Shown here piece after piece: positions 36,997 to 48,414 of a stretch of DNA of 64,000 bases; the first letter of the stretch is position 1; each line of letters begins with the position of its first letter. The DNA comes from Ceratodon purpureus. Its lineage: Eukaryota; Streptophyta; Bryopsida; Pseudoditrichales; Ditrichaceae. Made by a program: the position numbers and the translations under genes. The DNA lies in contig CM026426.1 in assembly GCA_014871385.1 (NCBI GenBank), positions 23,959,437 to 24,023,436 on the forward strand, written 5' to 3'. The notes beneath the pieces are model-generated. The model was not told the DNA's origin. It worked only from the letters and a program-made list of their open reading frames with translations, and did not search any database.

Positions 36997-39900
36997 GTGG
37001 CTTGTCCAGCCACTATGAAACAAAAAATTAACATGGCCGATACAGTCATACGTGCCGGGATTGCATACAGCTTCTACGCAGTACCATACTCTATGCCAGC
37101 CATTAGAAAAATTGACAAAAAGATCATAGCACTCCACAAAACAATATGTGGACTACCAAAAAGTACATCTAATATTGCTACACAACTCCCACACGATCTA
37201 TTCGGAATGGAAGCCTTTTTGGTAAAAAATGCCTATCTACGATGTATTGGAGAACAATTACAAAATGCTCTCAATGACAAATGCAGACTCGGTAAAATCT
37301 ACTTTGGCTTAATACAATTCATACTTGCAAAATTTGGAGGCTCCGAAGAAATAGACCGCATCAAATATCAAGATTTTGTGAGATCCCCTATCACTAGAAC
37401 ATTGTTTTTACTTAAACATGAAGCTGGAGTCCACCTTAAAAGCACTATAGAAAATTTTCTATTAAATCCATCCCCACTCGAAACCGCATGGATGCAAGAA
37501 GCACAACACCTACATGGCCTAAACCCCAAAACTTCTCTCAAACTACTACAAAAACTACTATTATATAATATAATAAATTTAGAACAAATAACCATGCCTA
37601 ACGGGACCACCCTAATGAACCCAGACGAATATAAAATATACCACTCCAACCCCACAAAACTCATAAAAAGTGCGCTAAATATTGCCAGTCAATTATTCTG
37701 TAAACCCACTTGCCATCAAAGATGCCAAATACCATGTCGATTCCGATTCCACTTCCCCCCAAGAACTCTAAAAAATGACTACATATTATTAAACCACAAC
37801 ATTTTACCACAACAATTGAACCCCCCAATACACCCCCCCAACCCTCCTATTCCCCAACGTCCTCCTCCTCCCAACAATATGCTTAAATATCCAAGACAAT
37901 TTCCCATACACACAATACTAAGCCACAAACAAAATAAAATCAAAGATCCAAATGGGATAAACTATAAAGATACAACATATTTATGCCAATGGACCACGCC
38001 AAATAATAACACATACAACAAATGGCGTAATCAAAGCGACCTTTTCCCGTGGAGCGACATTAACACTTGTCTCCACAATATTGAATTACTTACTCAATAC
38101 TACACTAAACAACAACATAAACATTTTCTTAACATCATCGAAAAGCACTTCTCTATAGAACAACAAAAAGATACAAGATACGTTACTCCGGCCACAATTA
38201 TCCCACTAGCACATGTCTCCATTAAAGAATGCAACCCAGAAAATGACATCAAAACAGACTCGAACATTATCCAAACACAACATGACGTCGCACACATATA
38301 CGAAGATAATGGCCGGCACCTCATCACCATCCCAAAAACTAGACTACTATGGCTATGGAAACAATATCAACATGCAAAAAATACCCCACACGGCCTTGAG
38401 CCATCCACCCAATCATTTGAAACTGAAATTGTCTGGCTATATCAAAGATATAAATATCGTATCCCAAAAAATGATCCACTTAAATGTGCTCAATATACAA
38501 TACCAACTGAAATACTAGATTTTCTAATATCAACATTCAACATCCACCAACCTTACTTTTCATCACCGGTTACATGCCCTATACGATTTACCCAATTCTA
38601 CTCACCATTTTCAAGAGATATAATATTTGGCTCCCTAGGGAAAGCATTTGATCACAAATGGAAAGGAATTGGCTACGCTCACCCCCACAATGAAACCGAC
38701 TTACAACAAGCCATTCATTGGGCCCGCCTTGCAGCAAAAAATAATCCAAAAAGTTTCACCATACTCATCTCTCCCGATACTAACTGGTACCAAAACCCCA
38801 ACCCCTACACTGGTCCATTCCCGGACACACATATTATTGCCCATTTTGCTGCAGACACCATTACATATGAAGAGCCAACAATTCCCCCCGAACTTAAACA
38901 CGAAAGAAAAGAACTTTCTACGCTCCGAATATTCTGTATCTACCACCAAAACAACAACATCGGTACACACGAGCAAATAAATCAACTCGTTCACACAATT
39001 AACAATCTCCAAATATTACAAATTCACACACAAATTGCATCTCCGACTCCCTTAAGCACTCATGTCAATCCCAGTAAAAAATGGTCCAAATCATATTATC
39101 CAAACACCCCCGCAAATAACTCAACACCTATCCCACAACTACCAAATTACCAAACAAATCTACCACTAAAATTCCACCCCCAATTCAGTCATTACACAGA
39201 TGGATCATTCAAACCCCCAAAAGAAATTGGCAACGGTAAATGGAGAAGAGAAAGAGCCGGATACGGTATTTACAGCCCCAAAGGCCTCAATATCCCCAAA
39301 AGACTCCACGACACCAAAATATACTGCGTGCAGAAATGATGGCAGTACACAAAACACTCAGAATTATTAACACACAATTCCCTAATGAACCAGCATACAT
39401 ATTTACGGACTGTCTAAATGTACTATACTTACTTAATACACAAATAAAACATCCCACACTACATAATAGTCACCCCGATCAAACCACACTTGCCTCCATA
39501 GTAGAACTACTCCAACAAAGAACACAACCAATTTCACTATACAAAGTTAGAGCACACGTCAACATTGACGGTAACGAAAAAGCAGATTATTTAGCAAAGC
39601 AAGGTCTAAAACTAAAACACAGAAAAGCCCTACACTCATACGAACATGCCCATGCCACTCCGTTCTACTTCCAAAAAGATAATTGGCCTTCAAAAAATGA
39701 TGTTCCAGACAAAGGACCAGTTAGAACTCTAGAAAAACAAATCAAAAAATACGACAGAGAAAACAATCTAGAAATCATGGCCATACAAACCCCCAACATT
39801 TGCAAATGGACGGGAAATGTAGACATAGACAATGAACTTTCTAACGAATTTTGGGAAAACCCAGCCATCACTGACAAACAAAAATCATGCCTCATAAAAT

Positions 39901-40571
39901 TCCGTACGGGAACTTACATGGGCCAAGCTAGAAAACAAATGTTTTTCGGAAAAGAAAGATTTCCATCCGTCACATGTCCCATTTGCAATTCACGCGAACC
40001 GGATACATGGCTACATGTATTACTCACATGCCAACAACAACATATACACTCCCTCCGAGTCAAAAGACACTACAAAGCAATATGGAAAATCAGAAAACTA
40101 CTAGTCTCATCCGAAAAATCTCGTTGTTTTACTCTAATGAATGCGGGCACCTTCAATGATAAACCCTCAGAAAATACCGTTCCCAATTGGTTACTTCCAT
40201 GCACATGTGGCACTCAAAGATGTCATTGTAACTCTAGATTTAGACCAGACATTCTTTGCGTTAAAGGTTTACCGTACCAAAGCGACCCCCCTGCAGAAAT
40301 AAACCCAAATCTTACCATACAATTCATTGAATTCACATACTGCAATGACAGATTCTCACTAGAAACATTTGAAGCTAAAATCAACAAATACAACCCACTA
40401 ATTGCCAGTCTTACCGCTAGAGGATGGAAAGTCGACCCCCTTATTGTCATCACAGCAGGCGCTAGAGCTACCACACACATTCCTTCAATGAAACTACTTG
40501 CAGAAAACTTCAAAATACCATGGCTTACCATCAAAAACACCTTTAAAAACATAAACACTATTGCCATATAG
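36997..40571 (+). pseudogene. LINE polyprotein 3' half: RT thumb, RNase H, CCHC, R2-like endonuclease
   Basis: Two overlapping frames (36997-39339 and 39240-40571) are one protein broken by an indel near 39317. After the RT thumb and a long linker comes RNase H: HYTDGSF (about 39195), LRAEMMAV (39330), IFTDCLNVL (39405) and GNEKADYLAK (39575), giving the D-E-D-D set. A zinc knuckle CPICNSREPDTWLHVLLTC (CX2C-X9-H-X4-C) follows at about 39977. The C-terminus has RPDILC (40240), IEFTYCND (40325), KINKYNPLI and ITAGARATTHIPSMKLL, matching the order of the PD-(D/E)XK restriction-like endonuclease of R2-type LINEs. RNase H together with such an endonuclease recalls Dualen/RandI elements of green algae. 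Codon use is AC-rich, unlike neighbours. One stop also sits upstream at about 36957 (TAA). Confidence 0.75.
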
Positions 40572-40684
40572 TATGCCATGTCTATACGTCTCCACAAAAG
40601 AAGAATAGAAAACCACCAACCATTACCCGAAACATTAGACCCCCCATAGTCAAAGAAAACCCCTAAATGTAATAAATAAATTTT

Positions 40685-40700
40685 AGTAGCTAGAGCTACT
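40685..40700. repeat. Palindromic hairpin at a LINE/SINE junction
   Basis: AGTAGCTAGAGCTACT has 7-base arms. It closes the LINE on the plus strand and, read on the minus strand, closes the SINE. Confidence 0.6.
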
Positions 40701-40940
40701 TTATTTGAATTGATAGCATACGGGTGTCAAGTCTCTTGTCAACTTCTCACAGAGGGGGCTGTTGGTTGGCACAACTCATCTACTGCCTCTGCGATTGCAC
40801 ACTCAGCAGTACCAAACCACTTCATCCCCGACATCCACTCAAACGAGTCCATTAGGGTTCGAACCTGGACCAGATAAATGAGACAAACGCTCACCTCCAA
40901 CCAACAAATGAGCTCGTGGCTTGGTGTCCAAAATTGCAAT
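40685..40940 (-). mobile_element. tRNA-derived SINE
   Basis: On the minus strand GGTTCGAACCC (40865-40855) is a perfect-looking RNA polymerase III B box. About 35-40 bases upstream, GAGCTCATTTGTTGGTTGG (about 40915-40897) resembles the A box/D-arm of tRNA, followed by GAGCGTTTGTCTCATTTATC, like a tRNA anticodon arm. The body continues to the palindrome shared with the LINE end. No coding capacity is credible. Confidence 0.6.
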
Positions 40941-40959
40941 CAAATGAATCTTGAGTAGA

Positions 40960-41020
40960 TAATCACTACTATTACTGGTTACTTGTTACTAGTCACTGGT
41001 TACTGGTTACTTTGTGACTA
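40960..41020. repeat. Short tandem repeat of TTACTGG-like units
   Basis: ACTGGTTACT units recur about five times with small variation just upstream of the GGA tract. Confidence 0.5.
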
Positions 41021-41148
41021 AAGTGTCTACTCTCGAAAGGGGGGAGTAGATCTTTACTTCCATACCTTTGTCCTGTGGGCATTGGCTTGGGGGTGGATTG
41101 AACAGACACTCAATTCACTTCGGTCTGGCTGTCTTCTTCTTCTTAGGG

Positions 41149-41905
41149 ATGAGGAGGAGGAGAGGAGGAGGAGGAGGAGGAGGAGGAGGAGGAGGATGAG
41201 GAGGAGGAGGAGGAGGAGGAGGAGGAGAGCGGAGGAGGAGAGGAGGATGTAGGAGGAGGAGGAGGGAGGATGGAGGAGGAGGAGGAGGAGGAGGAGGGAG
41301 GAGGAGGAGGAGGAGGAGGAGGAGGAGGAGGAGGATGAGGAGGAGGAGGAGGAGGAGGAGGAGGAGAGAGGAGGAGGAGGCGGAGGAGGAGGAGGGGAGG
41401 AGGAGGAGGAGGAGGAGGAGGAGGAGGAGGAGGAGGAGGAGGAGGAGGAGGAGGAGGCGGAGGAGGAGGAGGAGGAGGCGGAGGAGGAGGAGGAGGAGGA
41501 GGAGGAGGGAGGAGGAGGAGGAGTGAGGAGTGAGGAGGAGGAGGAGGAGGAGGAGGAGGATGGAGGAGGAGGAGTGAGGAGGAGGAGGAGGAGGAGGAGG
41601 AGGAGGAGGAGGAGGAGGAGGAGGAGGGAGGAGGAGGATAGGAGGAGGAGGAGGAGGAGGCGGAGGAGGAGGGGAGGGAGGAGGAGGAGGAGGAGGAGGA
41701 GGAGGAGGAGGAGAGGAGGAGGAGGCGGAGGAGGAGGAGGAGGAGGAGAGGAGGAGGAGGAGGATGAGGAGGGAGGAGAGGAGGAGGAGGAGGAGGAGGA
41801 GGAGGGAGGATGGGGAGGAGGAGGAGGAGGAGGGAGGAGGAGGAGGAGGAGGAGGAGGAGGAGGAGGAGGCGGAGGAGGAGGAGGAGGGAGGAGGAGGAG
41901 GAGGC
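41149..41905. repeat. Long GGA trinucleotide tract
   Basis: About 750 bases of imperfect GGA/GAG repeats with a strongly purine plus strand. Long frames read across it in all phases are artefacts of low complexity. Confidence 0.95.
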
Positions 41906-41929
41906 TTCTTCTGTCTTCTTATTTCGTCT

Positions 41930-42015
41930 TCGTCTTCTTCTTCTTCTTCTTCTTCTTCTTCTTCTTCTTCTTCTTCTTCTTCTTCTTCTTCTTCTTCTTC
42001 TTCTTCTTCTTCTTC
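41930..42015. repeat. TTC trinucleotide tract
   Basis: About 28 near-perfect TTC units follow the GGA tract after a short mixed segment, so the purine strand switches from plus to minus. Confidence 0.95.
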
Positions 42016-43255
42016 TAAAATCCCGCAAAGAATGCAACATTTCAAGACCCTAAAACAGTCATGTAACATGTAGAAATCGGGAGCAACATCAAACCCGAAA
42101 CCCTAAGGACGAAACCCCACCTCGGTATGCTCCAGAATGCAAAGTCGGCGTCCGGCGACATCTCCACGGAGCTCCTGGACGTAACTCGAAGGTTAGCAAT
42201 GTGGAAAGTATCGAATTCCATTACGATAACAAGCAATGCAGGGAAACCGGATTGGAGGAATACGCACAAACACAAAAAAAAAACGGAACTTACCTCCATA
42301 GCGACGATGTCCACAAAGTAGCTTCTTCTCCAACATGAAGACAAAGCTCTCGCCCCGTGCCATAGATGTCATCTCTAGGCCTCCCAACATTATGATTGCG
42401 TGATTATGCTAAACCTCCAGCTCGGTCCGATTTGACACACCAGAAACACAAAGCTGTGGGAGTAATTAACCAACAAACCGTACAATCCCTACAAGCTACA
42501 ATAACTTCGACTAAAAACCCATGTCACCCAACAACCTTCAAACCGCACTTCCTCCACAACAATCATACCCAGACGTCGACAACCCGAAACACTTAGTAAC
42601 CCTAATCCCTAGTCGCCCGTGGGAGGTGAGAGACGACTGACGTGGCGTGACGTCACTTTTTCTGGATCACGGTGAGTAGAAAATTTTAGTGTCACGGGAA
42701 CATTCAGTGTTTAGTGTCACTGGAGTTGTGGTTATGTCACAGTGTAACGCGGGGTTCGGATTTACGGGGGCGCGGAGTTACCCGGGAGGCGGGGCGAGGG
42801 GAAAACGGGGCCGTCCACGGTGGCGTGCCACTGTGGACGCCGAGGCGCGCCGTCCCGCCCTATCCTTTCCTACGGAGCATTCAGCGTTCTCCCGTTGCAT
42901 TCACTACTTTGAAAGTGTTGTGGTAAGGAGTGCTCTTGTTTTTGATCACGCAGTTCGCGATCAGCTTTTCATATATATCGCCGTTTTCATCCTCGGCTCT
43001 TTTCCCAATCAGTCGTACAGCCTGGCCTACTGTTCTACCGAAACGGCCTATAGAACTACTTGTAAACCCTAAGTGACACACTCCGGAAGCACTACCTCCA
43101 TATGAAGTAGGGGGTGGGGGGTTTCGTAAGGTCGGAGTGGGGATTTTGGACACCAGCAGGGCGGGGTGTCGGTTAGGGCGGCATTCGCAAGACTCGTTTC
43201 TGTTGTTGGTTTCGAGGGAGTGTGCTCGTTGCTGGTTTGTCTGCTGGTACGTTTG
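42016..43255. other. DCP1 upstream region
   Basis: This holds the probable promoter and leader of DCP1. GTGTCAC-type motifs occur at 42689, 42714 and 43073. A minus-strand exon-like stretch (ATG at about 42390, donor GTAAGT at about 42294) could start a divergent gene, but I could not extend it. 42740-42870 is GC-rich. Confidence 0.4.
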
Positions 43256-46200
43256 ATGGCGCAGAATGGGAAACCGCTGCCGCCGCAGCTGGATCAGAAC
43301 AGCACCAAGGAGCTTAACCTCACGGTGTTGCAGCGCATGGACAGACATGTGGAGGATATTCTCACTACCGCCGCGCATGTTACCTTCTACCAGTTCGACG
43401 TCGACGCCAGCCAATGGGTATGTCTGTTTCCTTCCTTCCCCTATCTTGTTATGTCATGGATGGATTCACTGCCATGGTTATAGTATCAGTGGAGTAAAGA
43501 TGGCTGTGTTAGGAGTATGGAGGTAGTTTTGGAGCAGATTGTGTGATATGCACTGAGGTTGCGCGGAGTAGGGTTTGGTGGGTTGTCCTAGTCAGGGGAG
43601 GAGAGGGGGTGGAGGATTTAGGATGGGGATTTACTGTAGTAAGGTAGTATTTAGTGGAGGACGATGGCTTTATTGGGTCTGCAATTAGGGCATAGTTGGT
43701 TGTGGTTGTGGTTTGTGTGCTTCTGGGGATGGCTGTGTTTTTAGGGTTACGAGTGGGGCATGTCGTGGATTGTATTGGTTTGATTTTGTAATTAGTGAAG
43801 CATGTGGTGATAGACATGGAGTGTGAGAAGTGTGATGAGTGTATGGGATACTATAGGTTGAGGCGTGGCGAACGCGAGCTGATGTGCTGACAGTATCTCT
43901 TTCGTGTGCGTTTATGTTGATGTTGGATTGCAGAGTCGCAAGGATGTGGAGGGTTCTCTTTTTGTAGTGAAGAGGTGAGGAACTCAGTGCTTTGTGTTTG
44001 GCATAATTTGGATATGGATTGGGGAGGTTATTTTCTCAGGCGATTGAGGTGGTTGGTGACTTAAGTGTTGAGTTATGTTGTTTGGTTGCAGGCGAACTCC
44101 GCCACGGTTCCAGTTCATAGTGATGAATCGACGGAGCACAGGTGAGAGTGGTTGTGTTGGTGCGAGGGCAGTGATCTGGTAGGGAGCCGGCAGTGTTCGA
44201 TGTGAACGTCGTTAACAAATTGTGGGCAGCTTTGTCGCTTTCTTTTTGGTTCTAGAATATTCTGAACTTAGTTGTGAGAATTTGCCAACCTTCAAGTAGG
44301 GTGGTCTCAAGATTTTGATTGGATTTACATGGTGTTGTATCCAAAATAAGGAAGAGAGAGATGAGTGATTTTCTCGAAAGTTTTCGCTTTTCTATCAAGT
44401 CGCAGGGACGATAGGATTGGAGCGTGATTGGATGGAAGTGACGTTGGAAGCTATAGTTGTTGCTTCGGCTTTGGTGACGGACATTGTAGTTGGAATTTTG
44501 GGATGATGAGCAGACAATCTGGTGGAGAACTTGTTGGGGGATTTTGAGTACGAAGTTCAGTCTCCATACCTTCTCTACCGCAATGCGACCCAGGAAGTGA
44601 ACGGCATTTGGTTTTACAATTCACGGGAGTGTGAAGATGTGGCTAACCTTTTCCAGAGGTGATGCACTCTCTCCAGATTGTTTGAGGTTATCTTGCATTT
44701 TGATCGTTGTGAATGTATGGAGTTTCATTCCAAGTTCATAGGGAGGTGATGGAAGGAGTTATTGTTGATGAACATTATTGGATGGCTGGTGCCATCACAG
44801 GGGACAGAGTCAGATTTTAATTGATTGCGGTTAGTTGTGGGAGTTGATTGATAAAATGGTGAATTTGACTTCGCCCTTCCTTTGATGTTATGGCTACTGT
44901 ATCGGATATAGGGTTGATGACGTTGATGTGGTGGTGACTGACACATGGGAGTTGTTTTGCATCAGAATTTTGAATGCATTTTCGAAACCTCCTCCAAAGC
45001 CAAGGTTGATTTCTTCGAGGTGTGCATATCTCAGAGACTTTCATATAATATATGTGTGTACTCATGTTGTATGTCTACACGCGTTCTGTCTGCCTGTCAT
45101 TTTTCCTGTGGGAACCAGCTCCTGCTGGTACTCATCGGAGTATTATGGCTGAAATCTGAACGGATTGACCCGTAAATTTCTAAGTTGGATTGCACAATTA
45201 GTTTTTGTACGTATCTTTTCCTGCCTTGTCTTTCGGTTAGATGTCGCTTGTAGTACTTAACGAATTTTGCGAAATCTAACACAGTTTCAGATTAATTCAA
45301 TACTAAACTTACTTGAACAAGTTTTGGTCAGAAACTACGACAACAATTGCATTAGGGCTAGACTTTTAATAAAGACAAATTTATTTGAGTAGAACCTATG
45401 ATCTCTCTAGCATATATATGTATGCTTTATTTCTTGGAGAGTGCCTCTCAGTTAGGTTGTTTATATCAAAGATAATTAGAATCTTGCTACTCTAATTTAG
45501 AAACTAGAAGAATTATGTTACAGATATATGTGTTGGCAGTGTCAATTGTGTGGGAATATCCTGGTAGTATATGTGTTCGATCTATTCTGCGCGCTGGAAG
45601 TTTTCAACCGAAGCGCTAATAGGTGATGCTCTCTGTGCTTCTGCAGCTCAGAGTTTTTGGAGCTCGAGGCTGTGCCTTCAGCATCTCATTTGGAAGGTCC
45701 ATTGGAGCGTGGCCCGATTGCTTCGTCGACTTCGCCGGAATTGAACCAGGAGGAGCCTCTGGAGCGATTCTTTGTATGGCGTCCGTACCCTCAATTATTT
45801 GTTTCGTGTTTCTGATTAAATTTGGGGAATTGGTTTTGCAATAGCAAGAACTGGTAGATAGGTTTCTGCTCTATACTTCCCAAGGCCTTTCCTGTGGTCA
45901 AATGTATGGCAGGCTTTTTAAATCAGTTTTTCCTTTAGACTGTGAGTATTCTTACTTTATCTTCTGTCTATTTGCTTGTTTCTTTTTATAAATATACTGT
46001 CAGTGCCCGTCTCTTTGATCCAGGTTGTGCATTGGTTAGATGCTCGGTTTCACCAGTTAGTGTTCTCTCTCCCAATTGTGACCTCGCTTCTTCCTTTCTC
46101 TGAGGGTTGAGTCTGTTTCTAGGAGTAGGCTCAAAGAATTTATGTTTCAGAAACTGACCTTGTTGCTGTGATCATGCAGCAGAATACTGTGCGCATCAGC

Positions 46201-46920
46201 ACGCCTGATGTCATCCCTCCAACAGCATCTCGGTCTCCAACAACTCATTCGGTGCAGTCTCGGACAGTGATGACTGCTTCTCCCACGCTCGCACCGATGC
46301 CCATGCCATCAATAATTTCACCTACGACCACCGCTTTGCCGCTGAACACGTCTTTAGCTCCAGCTTTGGCCTTGGATATTTCTGATATAGCCCCCGCAGT
46401 TCGTGCAACCCTGATAAAACCATCGTTCTTCGTACCTCCTCCTTTAACGTCAGCTCCTGCTGCCCCTCTAGTTCCTTCCACGACTTCGATGCAACCTTCA
46501 CATGGTGCTCCGTTGCTGCAGCCTTTCCCACCTCCGAACCCGCCACTGTCGCTGGCCCCGGCGATGCAGCACAGTGGACCAATAACAAAGGAAGGGGTTC
46601 GAGACGCACTGAGTCGTCTGGTGAAGGTAAATCTCTTTTTTGGTTTGATGGGTCTTCTTAGAGGACTTTTTGTTCTTCGGCGGTTAACATGTGAATGTTG
46701 ATCATGCTGGACGGATTTAATGTATTTAGTAAGTGCTTCTGAACATCGCATGTTGCATTTATGGTAGTAAATTCTGTTGTGGGGATAAGTTGGCTTTTTG
46801 CCCCAAGGGTGATGACGTGGTTTCGAAATGAGGAAGCTGATCGGAGGGTGGGTTGTTATGCAGAACGATAATTTCATAGACATGGTGTATCGAGAGATGA
46901 CGAACTCGCACAGTTTTTGA
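43256..46920 (+). CDS. DCP1: mRNA-decapping enzyme subunit DCP1
   Basis: Seven exons with GT-AG borders and consistent phase: 43256-43417, 43934-43974, 44092-44141, 44514-44658, 45647-45773, 46180-46626 and 46864-46920, giving 342 residues (plant DCP1 is similar in length). The start is MAQNGKPLPPQLDQNSTKEL. The EVH1-type domain is spread over exons 1-4 (NLTVLQRMDRHVEDIL, AHVTFYQFD, SRKDVEGSLFVVKR, RFQFIVMNRR, DNLVENLLGDFEYEVQ, YLLYRNATQEVNGIWFYN). Exon 6 is a Pro/Ser/Thr-rich linker with LLQPFPPPNPP and VRDALSRLVK. The tiny last exon encodes NDNFIDMVYREMTNSHSF, the conserved C-terminus. By family it activates DCP2 in cytoplasmic P-bodies to remove the mRNA cap. No internal stops. It is the only clearly intact host gene here; start chosen by homology. 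Confidence 0.93.
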
Positions 46921-47473
46921 TAGACCTGTCAAGTGTGAGGGCTGATGTTTAAAGAAAGGGTTTGGTGTGCAGTCTAAAGCGGAATGCGGGGTACTCTGTA
47001 CGGAGGGTACATGGGGTTGGCTGCGCAGAATTAGAGAATGGTTGTGAAAGTATGTCTTGCTGGATGTGCCCATTTTTGAGACATGCAGGGATGAGAGCAT
47101 CAGATTTTGTACAGCATTTTAGAGCAGTTTTGTTTCATACTGAAATGTGCCGACGTGGGTAAATAAATCGGTAATTCTGATTTTATTTAGCCAGTACGAG
47201 GAATCTGGGTACTAGAGCAACATACTGGGAATACCTGAACGAGTCCTTGTTAGCGGACACGCATACAGTTCCGGTTGAGCATCGTTCAGAGTCAAATAGT
47301 GGTACATGTCGATACTAAATTCTGGGCGTTGTTGTAAAATATAATTTACCAGGAATCACTGACAGACGATTGAATCTCCCGGTTCACCATTGGCGGTATC
47401 TCTTTTTCGTGGGTGGTCTTGGATATAATACAATGAGTTAATAAACTTTGGGAATTTGTGGCAGTTCTTACTA
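46921..47473. other. DCP1 3' flank
   Basis: Contains the candidate poly(A) signal at 47163; otherwise no gene is seen before the MITE. Confidence 0.5.
47163..47168 (+). terminator. Candidate poly(A) signal of DCP1
   Basis: AATAAA lies 243 bases after the DCP1 stop codon. It is the first such hexamer I see downstream. Confidence 0.45.
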
Positions 47474-48414
47474 CCGTACTTTAGGGTCAGCTTCGTCACC
47501 CCTTGGTCGAATAATTAATTAATTCCAAGTTTTGATGTCCGACACCTAAAAAAAGTATATTCTCAATCTCGACAACTTCTTTTTCAATTTCTTAAAAATT
47601 CATCTTGAAGCCTTATTTAAATTTTCTACAAGTATTAATCTTTCACATCCTTTTTGCATTGAATGACAAGATAGATGTGATCAATAGTCGAGAATGCTCT
47701 TTGCTTTATGCAAGTAGAGTGGAGTTGTGTCCAACAATCCATATGGGAAATGTGAACTTTGAGGTGAAGCACTTAGTTAGTCTTCTTTTTTATAACACAC
47801 ATAACTTTTGCATATAGTCTTCAAATGACATAAAATTTGTTGGAGGTGAAAGATTACTTAATTTATAAACTTTTCTTAGACCTACAAAATCTCAAAAAAG
47901 TTAATCTTCTATGCACAAATGACCTCTGAAAAACTGTTTTAAACCCATTCTATCTTTTTAAATCTTTACAAGGCTGCAATGATTTGTTCATATCTTTTGC
48001 ATAAAGACTTATTTTAAAACAAAATTTGTTGGAGCTGGAAGAAGAATTGATTTATCAACTTTTGTTAGTTAATCATAATTCTATAAAACTTTATCTTCTA
48101 TGCTCAATTGGACTCCGAAAATCTCTGTACAATACATTTGAAAAGCCTCACCTAGACTCTTGCTACTTCTTAACCCATATTCTTTGTAAACTAATGTGTG
48201 TAAGCTTGATTACAAAATCAGCACATTCTCTCAACTGTGACCTACACATGCTTCAAATATAAGTAAATGTCTAGTGTGAAGTGAAATTTCTTGATGTTCT
48301 GGCAATTTTGAAAATAATTGATATTAGATTCGACAAAAAATGCCAATAATTTTCTAAAATTTCCGACATTTATTTTTGGAATTATTTTCTGACGAAGCTG
48401 ACCCTAAAGTACGG
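47474..48414. mobile_element. MITE with 25-bp perfect inverted ends and TA duplication
   Basis: The left end CCGTACTTTAGGGTCAGCTT... (47474-47498) is repeated in perfect inverted form at 48390-48414, 25 bases in all. Both sides are flanked by TA (47472-47473 and 48415-48416). The 941-bp interior is AT-rich and non-coding. It contains an internal direct repeat of about 200-bp period (AAATTTGTTGGAG near 47840 and 48020). TA duplications and long perfect ends fit a non-autonomous Tc1/mariner-like element. Confidence 0.85.

Larger units (their letters stand above)
36865..40700 (+). mobile_element. 5'-truncated LINE (non-LTR retrotransposon)
   Basis: The element begins inside the reverse-transcriptase thumb region (HDPYTYLGINLAPSLKWK at about 36890) and so lacks the 5' end and RT catalytic motifs. 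It ends with AATAAATAAA-type sequence and a short hairpin at 40685-40700. 5' truncation is typical of LINE insertion. No target-site duplication was identified. Confidence 0.75.

Noticed and set aside
41054..42069. Very long frames (up to 328 codons) on both strands
   Set aside because: They are read-through of GGA and TTC repeats into poly-Arg, poly-Ser, poly-Pro and poly-Glu; no real gene.
42100..42390. A divergent host gene upstream of DCP1
   Set aside because: A donor site and short frame exist on the minus strand, but I could not connect a second exon or recognise the product.
46245..46883. A 212-codon minus-strand frame over DCP1 exon 6
   Set aside because: It is the shadow of the Pro/Ser-rich DCP1 exon; the plus strand has splice sites and conserved sequence.
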